Assembly: GCA_026936335.1 (NCBI GenBank)
Contig: JAPMXV010000060.1
Location: forward strand, 248,001 to 312,000
Length of the DNA: 64,000 nucleotides
Source: Mantamonas sphyraenae
Taxonomy: Eukaryota; CRuMs; Mantamonadidae
Direction: 5' to 3'
Every line of letters starts with the position of its first letter. The first letter of the stretch is position 1. Positions 1 to 11,893 of the stretch are shown one piece after another. The notes under the pieces were generated by a model. That model did no database searches. It saw only the letters and a list, made by a program, of their open reading frames with translations, and was not told the DNA's origin. A program made the translations under genes and the position numbers.

Positions 1-3000
1 GTGGAGGAGACGTTGGGCACAAAGTCTTCCGGGGCCGAGTTGTGCTCAAACAATTCCACTTTGAAGGGCGACTTGTGCATGAGCTTGTAGCCCTCCATCA
101 TCTCGCCGGGGGACGGGAAGCGGATCAAAGCGTTGTTGTCGTCCAGCCACTGCACCTTAAAGTCGTGGCCCAACAGGTACACCACCAGGTCGCGCGTCAC
201 CACATCTTTGCTCAGATTGCTCACGTGTACGGCGTACGTGAGCACGGGTGGCGGGTGTTCCCCGCTGGCGCTGCTCTCCTCATCGGCAAGCATGTTCACC
301 GGCGGCGGCATGGCTTTGGACAGCATGTACTTGGGCACGATGGAGTTGCTGTTCTTCTGTACCTTGACACGTCGCTTGGGTTCCGTGTCAAACGCCACCG
401 AACCCAGGCCCCAGTACTTGCTGAGTTCGTGGATCACTCGGCGTTGGTCGCGCGTCATCGGATCAAACTCCAGGCTCGTTTCCAGTTTCTCCATGGCAAA
501 GGCACGCAGGCGGGTCTCCACAAACAGCAGAAACGCGTAGTGGTAGCGCAGCGTGTTCTCCAGAAACTCGTTGTTGCCGTAGTACTTCATGATCTTCTCG
601 TCCACGCCCATGCGCATGCGTTCCGGTTCAATGTTCAGCGACTGCTGGTCGATGCCCAACGCCTGCGCCATGACTTGGTTGCGCTGTTCGCGTGCACACT
701 CCTCATCGCACTCCAACGTGCCCTCGGAACAGGGCACGTCCTCGGTCCTGCGTTCGCACACACAACTGCGACGCACAGGCACCATACAAGGCGTGTCGGG
801 ACACGACTGTGACGTTGGATGACACGTCTCCTGGCACCCGTGTTCGCAGTCGCTGCGTGGCCGCAAACAGGGCTGGCCGCACGAGTCGCCTGGGGCAAAG
901 GCATCGCTCGCCTGACAGGCGCCCCCGTGGCAGCTCTGCGTGCACTTGTGCTCACCGCACGACAGTGTGTTGCCACACGGCTTGCCACACGACACTTCCT
1001 TCACGTGGCAGGGCACCTTGATTTTGCGTCCATGGCCACCCACGCAGAACCGCTTGATGGGCACCACGCACGGCGGGCATGGCACGTCGTCGTCGTGACA
1101 CGGATGGTCCACAGGCGCATGGCCACACGGGTGAACGCGGATGCACTTGAACTGGCAGGCCACACTTGTCACGTTGCATGGGAGGGGCGGGTACAGCGTG
1201 GTGCGTCCGCAATGGCACGTCATCTCGTGGAAGGTGGCATGCGGACACGGCGGACAGTAGCCCTGATGACACGTTTGTTCGCAGCGATGGTTGCCACACT
1301 GCAGCCGCTTGTTGCAGGGCAACGGGCAGGTGTGCTGCGACGACGACGCAGGACAACACACCGTGTTGCATTGATGCCTGCCACACGAGCGAAGTTCCTG
1401 GCAGCGACGCTGGCACAACACTTGGTGTGTGGCGCCGCCTGCGTGAAGCTCGGCACACAGAACATGCTGCATCGTGGCCTTGCACCTGCATGGCATCTCC
1501 ACCTCTGCTTCGCACGGCCCACACGGACCCTCGTGGCATGGTTGCGTGCACGCGTGGATGCCACACGCAAGAACCTTGCTGCAAGCCTTGTCACATGTGG
1601 GCAGAGGGTCTGTGCAGCTGGACCGCTGCGCAGGCGCAGGATCCAAAGCCTGCAGCTGCGTCTGGCCACACGCACACGTTTGCCACCGGTCCGGGGTCAG
1701 GGCACAGGGTTCACATTCACCCGGATGACACGTGCGGGTGCATGCATGGTTGCCACAGTCGAGAGTGCGTGCGCAGGGGTCGTCGCAAGAAAAGACACCC
1801 TGCGATACGCCGCTCTCGTCCACCTTGGCCGACCCACAGGGACGACACTTGGCCTCCACCTTGCCACAGTAGCAATCATGGGTCTCTGTCACTTGGCAGG
1901 GCTGGCAGGGGCCTGCGTGACACGGTTGTTCGCAGCTGTGGTTGCCACATCCCAACGGCCGCCCGCACGTTTGGTTGCAGGAACGTCCTTGGAACGGTTC
2001 GCCACAGCGCAGCCAATAGTCAGACTTGCCACAGAAGCAGTACACGTGCTCGCCTGTCTTGTCGCACGGTGGACACGGCCCCGGGTGGCACGGCAACGAA
2101 CAAGCGTGTGGACACGTCGACCCTGCACGTTTGCGTCCACACGTATCGCCACACGCGTGCGGCGTCACATAAGGGTCAAACGCAGGGTTCTTGGTGCTGC
2201 CACAGAAGCATGTGTACTTGTTCGGCACCCGTTGGTACACCTCTTGACACCCTGGACAACGAAACGACCGCGCAGCCGTCTCTTTGTCCTCTGCTGCTGC
2301 AGCAGATGATGATGATGATGATGAAGAGGAGGAGGAGGAGGACGACGAGGCGTCGCTGCGTCCCCACTTCTTGATGCAGTACAGGTGAAAGATGGCGTAG
2401 CATCGCGAACACGACCACACTGCCGTCGTGTGCTTGATCACATCCATGCAGATGAGACAGTCGTACTGCGAACGACTCATCTTTTTGATCAGCTGAGCCG
2501 TGAGCTCGGTGTAACCCAGGCCACGCACCTGCTCAACGAGGTCGATGCTGTCCGAGTGTTCCATGCTCAGATCACCCACCAGGCTGCTGTCCTGGCTCTG
2601 GGTGCTTCCTCGCCTGTGCGACCCCTTGCGTCCTCCCCCCTTGCTGTTCTTGCTCTTGTTGTTGTTGTTGTTGCGGTTGTTGGAGTGGACGTTTTGCTCG
2701 CCCTGGGATTTCCGGGAAGTTCCACCGCGCTGGAAACCGCCCATCCCCAGATTGCCCTGCTTCTGTTGCTTCAGCGCCTTCACGCTGTTCATCTCCCCTT
2801 GGTTATTACGTCCGGGGTTGCTTGATGCTCCTCCATCCTGTGCATCCTCTCCAGAAGCACCCTCCTTCTTCTTGCGTCGGTTGTTGCGTCGATTGCGGTT
2901 GCGCTTGCGCTTGCCCGACTCGCCAGTCGTGTTTGAGCTGACACTGCTCTCGTTGCTGTCCTTGCGGCCGCCGCGAGTGTCCTGCAGTGTGGAGGCATGT

Positions 3001-3209
3001 GCCTGACCTGAGCTCGAGTTGGTGTTGATGGTTGTGGTTGTGGTGGTGGTCGACGACGATGACCCGCCGCCGCCACCGCCACTTCCATCGTGCTCCACGT
3101 TGTTGCTTGTTTGGGATACCTGACCGCGACCACGGCCCCGTCCTTTGGGGCCACGTGCTGTCATGGCTGGTCTTCCGCGTCCTGCGCCGCGTCCTCGTCC
3201 TGCCGCCAT
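1..3209 (-). CDS. NFX1: NFX1-type zinc-finger protein (3' end off the window)
   Basis: The reading frame is open from an ATG at 3209 to the left edge with no intron. The N-terminus is RG-rich (residues 1-30), followed by a low-complexity S/N/K-rich stretch. A RING/PHD-like domain at about residues 248-290 has the NFX1 signature (CLICMD, then a VWSC..C half and IFHLYCIKKW). About eight or nine NFX1 Cys/His repeats follow at about residues 315-830, for example CGNHSCEQPCHAGPCQPC. After them come the CVCERR..VPC end-piece, an R3H domain at about 870-940 (YYGNNEFLENTLRYHYAFL) and an RRM-like segment at about 990-1043. This is the full NFX1/FAP1 order. Family members are RING-type E3 ligases or transcriptional repressors acting on promoter DNA and RNA. 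The stop codon lies outside the window. The gene is head-to-head with the gene starting at 3261. Confidence 0.93.
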   Translation of the reverse strand, partial: MAAGRGRGAGRGRPAMTARGPKGRGRGRGQVSQTSNNVEHDGSGGGGGGSSSSTTTTTTTINTNSSSGQAHASTLQDTRGGRKDSNESSVSSNTTGESGKRKRNRNRRNNRRKKKEGASGEDAQDGGASSNPGRNNQGEMNSVKALKQQKQGNLGMGGFQRGGTSRKSQGEQNVHSNNRNNNNNKSKNSKGGGRKGSHRRGSTQSQDSSLVGDLSMEHSDSIDLVEQVRGLGYTELTAQLIKKMSRSQYDCLICMDVIKHTTAVWSCSRCYAIFHLYCIKKWGRSDASSSSSSSSSSSSSSSAAAAEDKETAARSFRCPGCQEVYQRVPNKYTCFCGSTKNPAFDPYVTPHACGDTCGRKRAGSTCPHACSLPCHPGPCPPCDKTGEHVYCFCGKSDYWLRCGEPFQGRSCNQTCGRPLGCGNHSCEQPCHAGPCQPCQVTETHDCYCGKVEAKCRPCGSAKVDESGVSQGVFSCDDPCARTLDCGNHACTRTCHPGECEPCALTPDRWQTCACGQTQLQALDPAPAQRSSCTDPLPTCDKACSKVLACGIHACTQPCHEGPCGPCEAEVEMPCRCKATMQHVLCAELHAGGATHQVLCQRRCQELRSCGRHQCNTVCCPASSSQHTCPLPCNKRLQCGNHRCEQTCHQGYCPPCPHATFHEMTCHCGRTTLYPPLPCNVTSVACQFKCIRVHPCGHAPVDHPCHDDDVPCPPCVVPIKRFCVGGHGRKIKVPCHVKEVSCGKPCGNTLSCGEHKCTQSCHGGACQASDAFAPGDSCGQPCLRPRSDCEHGCQETCHPTSQSCPDTPCMVPVRRSCVCERRTEDVPCSEGTLECDEECAREQRNQVMAQALGIDQQSLNIEPERMRMGVDEKIMKYYGNNEFLENTLRYHYAFLLFVETRLRAFAMEKLETSLEFDPMTRDQRRVIHELSKYWGLGSVAFDTEPKRRVKVQKNSNSIVPKYMLSKAMPPPVNMLADEESSASGEHPPPVLTYAVHVSNLSKDVVTRDLVVYLLGHDFKVQWLDDNNALIRFPSPGEMMEGYKLMHKSPFKVELFEHNSAPEDFVPNVSS

Positions 3210-3260
3210 TCCAAGTGTTTGGGTTGTTTGGGTTCGCGCCTGCACCTCCAGCACATTCTC

Positions 3261-6200
3261 ATGTACGACACCCTCCCTCCTCTCACTTCTGTGTGTCCCA
3301 CAACCACTCACACCAAACTGCCCTTTTGTCCCCCGACACGATCCATGTGTCCGTGTGCGGTGCGCGCGGTTCCGCTCTGCACGCTGCAGGAATCTCTCCC
3401 AGGTTCAGCGCCGGTTTGCTGAACTGGAGGAGCGCGAGTCGATATGGCTGTCTGAGCCCAGGGAGCGACCAGGGACAGCCGGTTCCAGGCGCACCTTTCA
3501 CATGGAGTAAGTGGACGCACAGAGGGATGGGGCCGCCATTTGCCAACCGTTTGCGGCCGTTTGCCGCGCGGGATTAGAAACAACCCGTCCAATGCGACCA
3601 CGTTGCAACGAGAGCAGCGTAGAAAGATCACAAACAGGTGCATTCGTGGATAACACACACCCACCCAGGCTCACACCACCCGGCGGGGACCCAGGGAGGA
3701 CGAGCACTTTGACGAAGAGCAGGAGGTGGGGTACAAATCATTCACATATACAGACAAGGAGGACGAGGACATCAGCGAATTCGTGGAAGACCACGGGGGA
3801 GGACGCACGGGTCACGGTGGCAGTGCCTACCTGGGAGCCTCCAAGCTACAGTTGGCAGGGAGAGATCGAACGTTGCAGCACGGCTTCTTCTACTCGCCGT
3901 TTGCCCCCTCGGCTCGCACACACAACGACAGTGGCGCGGCGGGCGAAGGGAACAGCAGCCACGAGTCGAACAGTAACGGAGGCCACGGAACAAGCAGCAG
4001 TGCGTCTTTTCAACCGCAGCAGGAGCAGCAGCAGGAGAGGCAGCAGCAGCACAGAAACCGCAACCCGAGAGGTGGCCATGATGGAGAGATGACACGTGGC
4101 GAACGTATGGCTCGGCGTAGCTTCCAGGAACAGCTACAGGCGCTTATGGAGGGGGAGAACAGGAGTGTGGAGGCAGGGTACAGGTCACGCGCAGGGTTGG
4201 TGAGTCAAACCAAGAAACGGGTCGTGCAGAAGGAACTCATGCGGCAACAATTGGCCACGGAGCAGGAGCTGCGCTCGCAACTGTTTGTGATGACGTCGAC
4301 GACGTCGCGTGGCGGACGACGAAGCAAGGATGCAGTGGGATCCGGCACCGAAGACGACCTCAGCAGCAGTGGCGCAGAAGGAGGACGAGGCACACGCAAC
4401 ACAAGACGACGCATCAAATCCAGCATGCCCACTACACGCGGCCATGGACGTCGCAGCAAAACAGGCAGTGTCCGAAGCAAGAATGACCTGTATGCACCCC
4501 GATCACAGCGCAAGTCGCGTCCAGGCCGTGTCGGCGACCCGCTCTCTGTCGACGCCTTTGACTCCAAACTGGACTCTATCTTTGGGGCCGCTGAACAGGA
4601 GCTGGACAAGAGCATTGAAGAGGCCGTTTCGCCCTACAAGCGACGAGAGGGCGGCGGCCTCGCCGGCAAACCTTCGCCAGCTGCTGCCACTGCCGGACGC
4701 CCCAGTCTTGTCGATCGCTACCGACGCAGTGTCGACGTGGGTAAAGAGGGTGGCGACAGCAGCAGCGCCAGTGCCAACGCCAGCGGAAGTGGATTGGCAC
4801 GCAGTCCCAGCAGTGGCCGTGGCAAGCAAACGTCTCAGGCGGCGCCGCGTGCGCCAAAGGGGCAAAAGACAGGCTCTGGTGGCGCCGACGGAAGGGCCTT
4901 GGGAAGACGCGGGGGCAGTGGAATGTCGCGTGGCTCAGGGTCCGCAGGGTCGTTGGTGTCGGGTCGTTCGGGAGGCCTTGCGCATCATCCCAACAACAGC
5001 AGCAGCCAAAAACAGCCACGGGACTCGCTGTGGCGTCAGTCGGTGCGACACAACAGCGAAGGTGGCATTGACGACGTGGTGGCAGCGGCTGGAGCGGCGG
5101 GAGGGGAGGCGGCCGCTCGTGCAGGCACCATGTCCGATGCCCAGTGGCGGCAGGCGTTGCAACGTCGACGTCTGGGCACAGACATGTCATTGGTGTCGTT
5201 GGGACAGATGAGTGGGGTCAGTAGCGAGGCAGGCACGGTGGTGGTGGCCAACAGCCAGGGAGGCGTGGCAGGTGCCTCGGAGCAGCAGCAGAGGGCGGCT
5301 CTCGGAGGACGACCACGCTACGGATCGTTGTTGGGACCCAAGAGCAAGCAGTTCTACTTTGTCAATCTGCACCTGGACTACAACGGCCAGCTGGACAATT
5401 GGCGGTTCAACGTGCTGGTGCGGGACCTGAATGTGCCTGACAAGGAGGCTGGGACGCTGCGGTACAGCGACGTGCGTGTGGACCAACGCAACCACATTGT
5501 CTTTTACGAACCTGACAACACCATGATGGATCCCGTGGAGGACTTTCCGTGGGTCACCCGCCCGGGCGATTTGTACAGACACACCCTGCGCGTTCAGGTC
5601 TTCTCCGTCTACCCCGTCGAGTGCAAGCTCTTTGACGAACGCGTCCACTATTCCAAGAACGCAGTCGCCGAACGTCGCAAGGCAATTCAGATGCGCACTG
5701 TGGCCCTGAATAACCATAAGTTTGACCGCGTCCACTTGCCCATCGCGGACGACGCGATCGCCGCTGGAGACGCCTACGACGACCACATGGACGCACTGGA
5801 CAGTGCGGACAACGAAGATGGACAGGACGATCACGAGCCCGTGTTTCTGGTGTACACCGAAGACGACGACGAGGACGGGGACGAGGCGGATGACGAGGCC
5901 ACACAGACTCCGACCAAAACCCCCAATGGGAAGAAGGTGAAGCGTGGAACGCAGCACGACCAAAAGGAGGAACAGGACAAAGGGGTTGCATCGTTTGACG
6001 CGGTGCAATACCTGACAGGTGTTGCGGACGAAGCCGGGTTGCTCAACAGAGAGCTTGACGAGGAGGAACAGGAGCAGGTGGATGAAGTGGAAGCAGAACT
6101 GCTGGGTACAAGGCCCAAGCCACAAACGTGGATGCAACCGGAACGGTCTGCGACCAACGCGAGTCGTACCTCGGTCTCGCCACGCCACAAGCAGCGTGTG

Positions 6201-6749
6201 GACATGCTGCGTCGTGCAGAGGAGGAAAAGAGAGAAATGGAGGCGTGGCGAGCAGAAAGGCAGCGACAATCAGCAGGCAGTCGAGCTGGAGCCGCGTCGG
6301 ACGATGGCCACGGCCTCAACAACGACGACGAGGGTGATGACGATGACGATGAGCGTGGGCAGGCAAACGTTGCAGCCAAGAGCCAGCCCATACGCACTCT
6401 ACTGTCGTCCCAGAACCGATTGGTGCGCACAATGAGCTCTGGGGTGCGTTCCATGTCCAACCTTGAGCGACAGGAGCTGCTTGCGCGGCTGCGTTCGGAG
6501 CAGAACGCGTCGCCCATTGGCAAGGAGAGTCTGGAAGCGGTGCGTAGCAAGCTACGTGAATCGTTGACCCAACGCAAGATTGCGTTGGAGAGCAGTCTGC
6601 ACCAGGTGAGCAGTCAGATCACGCGGGAGCTGGACGAGGAGAAGCAAGCTCGCATCCGCATGGCCAGCGCAAAACAGAGTGTTTTCAAAGCAAACACGGG
6701 TGGCAATGGCCTCGTGTACCAGAAGCGATGGTCTGCAAAGCACATGTAA
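3261..6749 (+). CDS. large hypothetical protein with one conserved-looking central block
   Basis: I do not recognise this protein. My model is join(3261..3290, 3403..3506, 3695..6749), 1062 aa. The phases agree, with donors GTGTGT at 3291 and GTAAGT at 3507. The main exon has no in-frame ATG at its left end (only GTG at 3726), so upstream exons are needed. The coding-like piece RRFAELEERESIW supports the exon at 3403, and the first exon is the least certain. Most of the protein is disordered, rich in G, S, R and Q, with acidic tracts. The exception is an ordered block encoded at about 5320-5760, beginning KQFYFVNLHLDYNGQLDNW and containing aromatic and hydrophobic strand-like runs. The C-terminus (about 6400-6740) looks helical or coiled-coil. 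The ATG lies 51 bp from the NFX1 start on the other strand, so the two probably share a promoter. Confidence 0.6.
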
Positions 6750-6765
6750 CTTGTTGTTCATTCGA

Positions 6766-9700
6766 TCATCCTCGCAGCGCAGTCTTTTTGACCAAAAACT
6801 CCTTTGTGGGTTCGCTCTTGATCACCACATCCTCAGTCCTGGACGTGTGCACACGGTGGAAATAGGATTTGCCAGCCCCTCTGAATGGGTTGCTTGTCGG
6901 CAGGTTGCCGTGGAGGTCTGTGCCACCACTCAAATTCGTCTTTGTGGTTTGGAATCGCGCGTGGCCCTCGAGCGCATCGTGCACGTTGGCGTACTTCTTG
7001 GGCACCAGTTCCGGGGCCTGTTGCTGCTGTTCTGCAGCTGCCGCTTGCACGCCCGTGTGCTGATCCGACGCCGCTCGCCAGGCGACAGGCAGGACGCCCA
7101 CCGAGCGGTCTGCTTGCAGCTGCAGATCCGCAAGCAACGACTCGTCGTCTGTCAAGTGCATGCTGCCTCGTTCGTTGGCCACCCACTCGTCCTCTTCTGC
7201 CGTGCGGTGTGCACACTGTGCCAGGGTTTCCGACCCCAGTTCGTTCGGGTTGTACGCAAGCACGTTGCCGTACCGCAGAGCCAAATTCGCAGGCATGTGT
7301 TCCATCAGCAGCACATCCATGTTCATGGCCTCGCGACGCACCAGTGGCTGTGCTCCGTCTTCCAGATCTGCATACTTGCCATGCTGCACCTCCACCATTC
7401 GCCACACCGCCCTTCTCGCCTCCCGGTCGTAATCGATGGCCTCATCCAGGGCAGCCAACGCCTCACGGTCCACGTCCAGGCCGCTGTGACGCCTTGTATG
7501 CACTACCACTTCGTCTGCGTTGTTCGTTGCATGCTCTGCTGCAGGGCCACTTGCTCCGCTGCGTTGTCGCTGCACCCTGTGCATGCGTTGTTGCTTCGCC
7601 TTGCCCTTTCCACCCTCCTCCTCATCGTCGTCGTCGTACTCTTCGTCTCCGTCCATATCCTTGCTGCGTCCATTCTCATCCGCCCCACGCTGTGCGTGCC
7701 CTTTGCCTGTTTTGCCCTTTCCTGCCGCGACCCCACTGCTGCTGCTACTGCTGCCTGCCTCGCTGCTCTCCTTCTCCACGTCCTTCTGCTTGTTTCCATG
7801 CACACGTGCGCTGCTGGCCAACAACTCGTCCAGTTTCGCTCGGCTCATGTTGCCGCCTTGGTTTGCACCTCCGCCTGAATTTGCCCCTCCGGCAACCGTT
7901 GCCACCAGCTGCTGCAGCGACTCGGTGAGCGGATGCCAAGTGCCTTCTTGCGTCAGCCTGCCTTCCTTGATCTTGGCCTGCACCGCATCGTCCACCTCCT
8001 GGCACACAGCCGCGGCAAACTCTTCCGGCGTGACGGTTTTCTCTTTCGCGTCGTAGCCATCCACAAACGGGTTGGCGCCGGGAGGTGGTGCAGGTGGGCC
8101 CGCGTTGCTAAACATGTCCACAAACAGCTCGACGAGGCTGCGGTGCACTGTGAAAATGCCCCTGCCCATGCGGGTGGTGATGATTTGGCCTCGTTGCCCT
8201 GCATCCGTGGGGTCCATGTCCAGCCACAGGTGGCCCATAAGCTGCCTTGTGGGTTTGCTTCCTGTCGATCGCGGACGCATTTGCCACACTTCTCCGATCA
8301 GCAAACGGTGCAACACCACACGGTGGGCCAGCGGGTGACTGCGAGGCAAGATTGTGCTGCGGCTCAGACGCTGCACTTCGATTTCCCGCAGGATGTCATC
8401 TGCGTTGGGCCATTGCAGTGCCTCCATGGCCTCACTGCTCTGCAGCATGGCACGTTGCACCCCGTACATCTTGACCCACGCCGCTCGCTCGTCGACAAGG
8501 TTGTCGCGGAAGGTCAGATCCGCTGCATGGAATCGAGCAGTGCGATCCTGCGACGGATGCAGCACCTCTTCTAGTCGCAGCAGGTGAAACACCTCCAGGG
8601 CACTGCAGCGCAGAGAAATGCCGTTGCTGCTCTGCATCATGTCCCGATACTCCTTGCTCAGCTCCACCGGAGCTTGTGCGCTTGCCTCCCGCACCACCTT
8701 GTCCGCCAGTCCGTCGTTCAGTTTGATGTTGTCCAGTTTCAAGATGCGCAGCACATCGCTCGGCCGTGCGTTCTTGGCCACACGTGCCATTTCTCGCCTG
8801 TGCGTAAACGTCACGTACGCGGGCACTTCTGCAGGTGGCATGGGCTGCAGCAGACCGTTTGCATTGAACACAGTGCGTGCGTCTGTGCGGATGTGGCCTC
8901 GCTTGCGCACCTCTCGCGTAAGTGCTTTGACGCGTGGGTCCACAACCATGCGTGCGTGCAGTGCACTGTTGCCCAATGACATCCGCAGCTTGCTGCTCCA
9001 CACTTCACTTGTCAGTTGGTCCGCCTCCCCGTGCACACTCGCGAGCGGGATTGGAACGGCTGTCTGATCGCGCGTCTCATTCTCTCCCCGCTCACTGGCT
9101 GCTCCACCTCCACCTGCGCTGCCACTTGCGCTCCCACCCTTGCCTTGCTCCTCAGTGCCCTTCTTGCTTGCTCTTGCGCTTGTAGCACCGGCATCTGCCT
9201 CGCCGCCTTTCTTTGCGCCACTTGTTGTTGCCGTTCCTGCGTTGCTGTTCTTGGACGGCGTCTGCTTCTCCTGCTTCTCCTGCTTGTCTTGCTTCTCCTG
9301 TTGCTTCTTCTTCTTGTCCTTCTTGTTCTTTTTCTTCTTCTTCTTGTTGTTGTTCGACTTCTTTGACGCCTCCTTCTCCTTTTGTGCCTGCTGTTCACGG
9401 AATCGCCTCAGCAGCGGGTTGTCTTCCTCCTCCTGCTCGTCGTCATCGCCACCTGTGTCATCCCCCATCATATCCTCCATGCCTGCGGTGACGGCGTCCA
9501 TGAGGATACGCGAGGCGTCGGGCATGGCGGCCTTGCGCGCCTCCATCTGCTTGCGTTCCTCTTCAGCCCTCTTCTCCTGTTGCAGCCTCTCTTGTTCTTC
9601 CATCATGCGCCTGCGCTGTTCTCGTTCCTTCTCCTCTGTGCGCAGCCGCTCTTGCTCCAGCCTTTCGGCCTCGATGCGTGCCTGCCTCTCCAGCTCCGCC

Positions 9701-10202
9701 TTGCGCTCGGCCTCCTCTGCAATCAATGCACGTCGCTCCTCCTCTTCTTGTTGTGCGCGTGCTGCAATCAATGCAGCTGCTTCCTCACGTTCTTGTTTCT
9801 CCTGTCGAAGCCGAGCATCCAGCGTTCGTCGTACCTTTTCTCCGTGTGCCCCCAGCGTGCCCTGGCCGCTGCCACTCTGCTCGTGCACGGGCGACGTGTG
9901 CTCGCTGGTCTTGTGCTCACTCGTGGTGCTGTAAACACGGATGCGTGTGTCACGTACGTGCTTGCGGATGTGTGCGCGAATGCCTGCTGGCAACTTCATG
10001 TCACGCTTCATCACCTCTTCGAGGTCGTTGTCAATCAGTGCCTGCGTGGAATTCAGGCCGTGGGCCACAAACTTATCGTGCAGCTTGATCAGCTGGATTT
10101 CCGTCAGAAAATCCCGCAACGTGGGCATCTCCTGCACATTGTTCGGCTGTGGCCTTCGTGTCTTCATCGGAGTAGGCGACTTGGTTGTGGACAATTGTGC
10201 TC

Positions 10203-10233
<31 letters not shown>

Positions 10234-11709
10234 TTGTTGCTGTTGCTGCGTAGGCGATGGCGAGCTCGCTGCGCTGAGGTAGTTGGTGTGCCTCGTCGAG
10301 CCTGTGCTGGACGTGGTATTTCCTCGTGTGGTCGATTGAGACTGGTACTGCGACGCGTCGTCCGAATGCGACTGGCGAAGGTTGCTTTGTGTGGATTGGC
10401 CCAGCTGTCCGCCGTATTGCTGATCGTAGTAATCGTGCTGCTGTTGTTGCAATTGCTGAAACGCCGTTTCACCACTGCCACCGCTGCCACCGCCACCGCC
10501 CGAGGACATGCCACCCATGCCAAGCCCATACTGTCCATAATCATCTGCATACTCCCCCGAAGCTGCAGCTGCGTCTGTTGACGCCGAGCCTGTCCCTCCG
10601 TAGCTGTGCGATTCAAACAGCGGCGTACGCTTGCTCACGTACTCGTCAAACATGCTGTCTGCTCCCGACCCTGCCAAGGTGTTGCCAAAGAGAGATCCCG
10701 AACCTGCTGGGCTGTGTGGCGATGAAAGCGAGTTGTCCCAGGCAGATCCAGAGCCAGCGGTGTCTCCTCCTCCTCCGCCGTTCGTGCCTCCTCCGATAGA
10801 TCCCATGGCTGCAAAGGCAAAGTCGATGTTGCTGTCGTCTGTGCTCCACATGTCGTCCCCTGAGCTGTTGCCAGCAGACCAGAGCCCGCCCGTGCCTGCG
10901 CCCGTGCCTGCGCCTGCGCGAAGCTGTGCCGACTGTTGGGTTTGACCTGCCGACGAGCTGGTCGACTCGGTGAGTAGATCGGCCGTCCAGTTGGACGCGT
11001 TGTTCCACAGGCCGTACTCGCTGGTGCTGCGGTCATTTCCGCCCTGCTCCTGCACAGACTCGCCCCACAGGCTGCCAAACGACGAGGTGCCGCCAAAGAG
11101 GGCTGTGGTGGGCAGTGTGAGGACACCACATGTGTGTGCGGGGCAACGTGTAAGCATAATCTGAGGTGAGGGTGTCCATGGCAGGGAGGGGAAAACCGGG
11201 TTCCGGGCCGCAAACGCACAATGCTCTTCCGAGGCGTGCGGAGACGCAGACAGGGATCCAGAGGTGGTGCCGTACGCTTCTGTGCCTCCTGCGTACATGG
11301 AAGAGTCGTACGACGGTTCCAACGGTTCCAAGGGGTCGTCGATGCCGTCCCCAAAGAATGAGCCGGCCAGGAACATGCCTTGGCCTTGGTTCGAATGCGA
11401 GTTGGTTGTCGAGCCCCGTACCGTGCCCTGAGACGTGTCTGAAGACGCACCAGTGCCCCAGTACGAGTTGGAACTACCATAACTGCCGATGGGCTGGTCA
11501 CCCGGCGCCCGTCCATGACTTGCCTGCGTGGACGAGTGGCTGTCACCCGAACCCATGCCGGGCGGCGGCCCAAAGCCGGGTGGGGCCATGTTGGTTTGCA
11601 CCGTGCGCGTGCCATAGTTGCCATGGCCGCCATTGGAGCCTTGCTCGCCGTCCGACTGCGTGTTGGACGGCATGTCAAAGGCAAACGAGGAAAACGGGTT
11701 GCGATCCAT
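6766..11709 (-). CDS. SAM-domain, polyQ and coiled-coil protein of unknown function
   Basis: This reading frame of about 1640 aa starts at ATG 11709 (MDRNPFSSFAF). The longer frame to 11820 begins at a GTG and reads through a CA-repeat, so I reject it. The N-terminal third is G/S/Q-rich and prion-like. It ends in a run of about 17 Gln (10202-10249) just before a SAM-like helical domain (10132-9960, TLRDFLTEIQLIKLHDKF). A long E/R/Q coiled coil (about 9850-9530) and a poly-Lys stretch (about 9370-9300) follow. The C-terminal ~650 residues look conserved and folded (for example VFHLLRLEEVLHP, MGRGIFTVHRSLVELF) but match no family I can name. About 11100-11225 may be an in-frame intron (GTGCGTTT to CCACAG on the minus strand), which would remove about 40 odd residues. 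A scaffold in RNA granules would fit the composition, but that is only a guess. Confidence 0.6.
10202..10249 (-). repeat. polyglutamine CAG/CAA repeat
   Basis: This is an interrupted CAG/CAA tract on the minus strand encoding about 17 glutamines. It sits between the low-complexity N-terminus and the SAM-like domain of the surrounding gene. The 3' half is pure CAG, so length polymorphism is likely. Confidence 0.9.
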
Positions 11710-11893
11710 ATCTTTCTGCTTGTTGGTCGTGTGTGCAGCGGGAACTTGGATTGATCGAAGGGTTGGGTTCGTGGACACAAACACTGCACAACACACACAG
11801 GGACACACACACACAGACACACCGGGGTTGTAACCTGTTTGGGACTACGTTGTGTGAAGGGGCGCCGAGGCAGCCAGAGAAACGGAAGAGACG

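Noticed and set aside
819-2309. Long plus-strand ORFs opposite the zinc-finger region (819-2309, 1166-2374)
   Set aside because: They are antisense to the NFX1 Cys/His repeats and have no domain logic. The minus frame has RING, NFX1 repeats and R3H in order.
11710-11820. Extension of the SAM/polyQ protein to 11820
   Set aside because: It begins with GTG and translates a CA-repeat into Cys/Val/Pro; the ATG at 11709 is the natural start.
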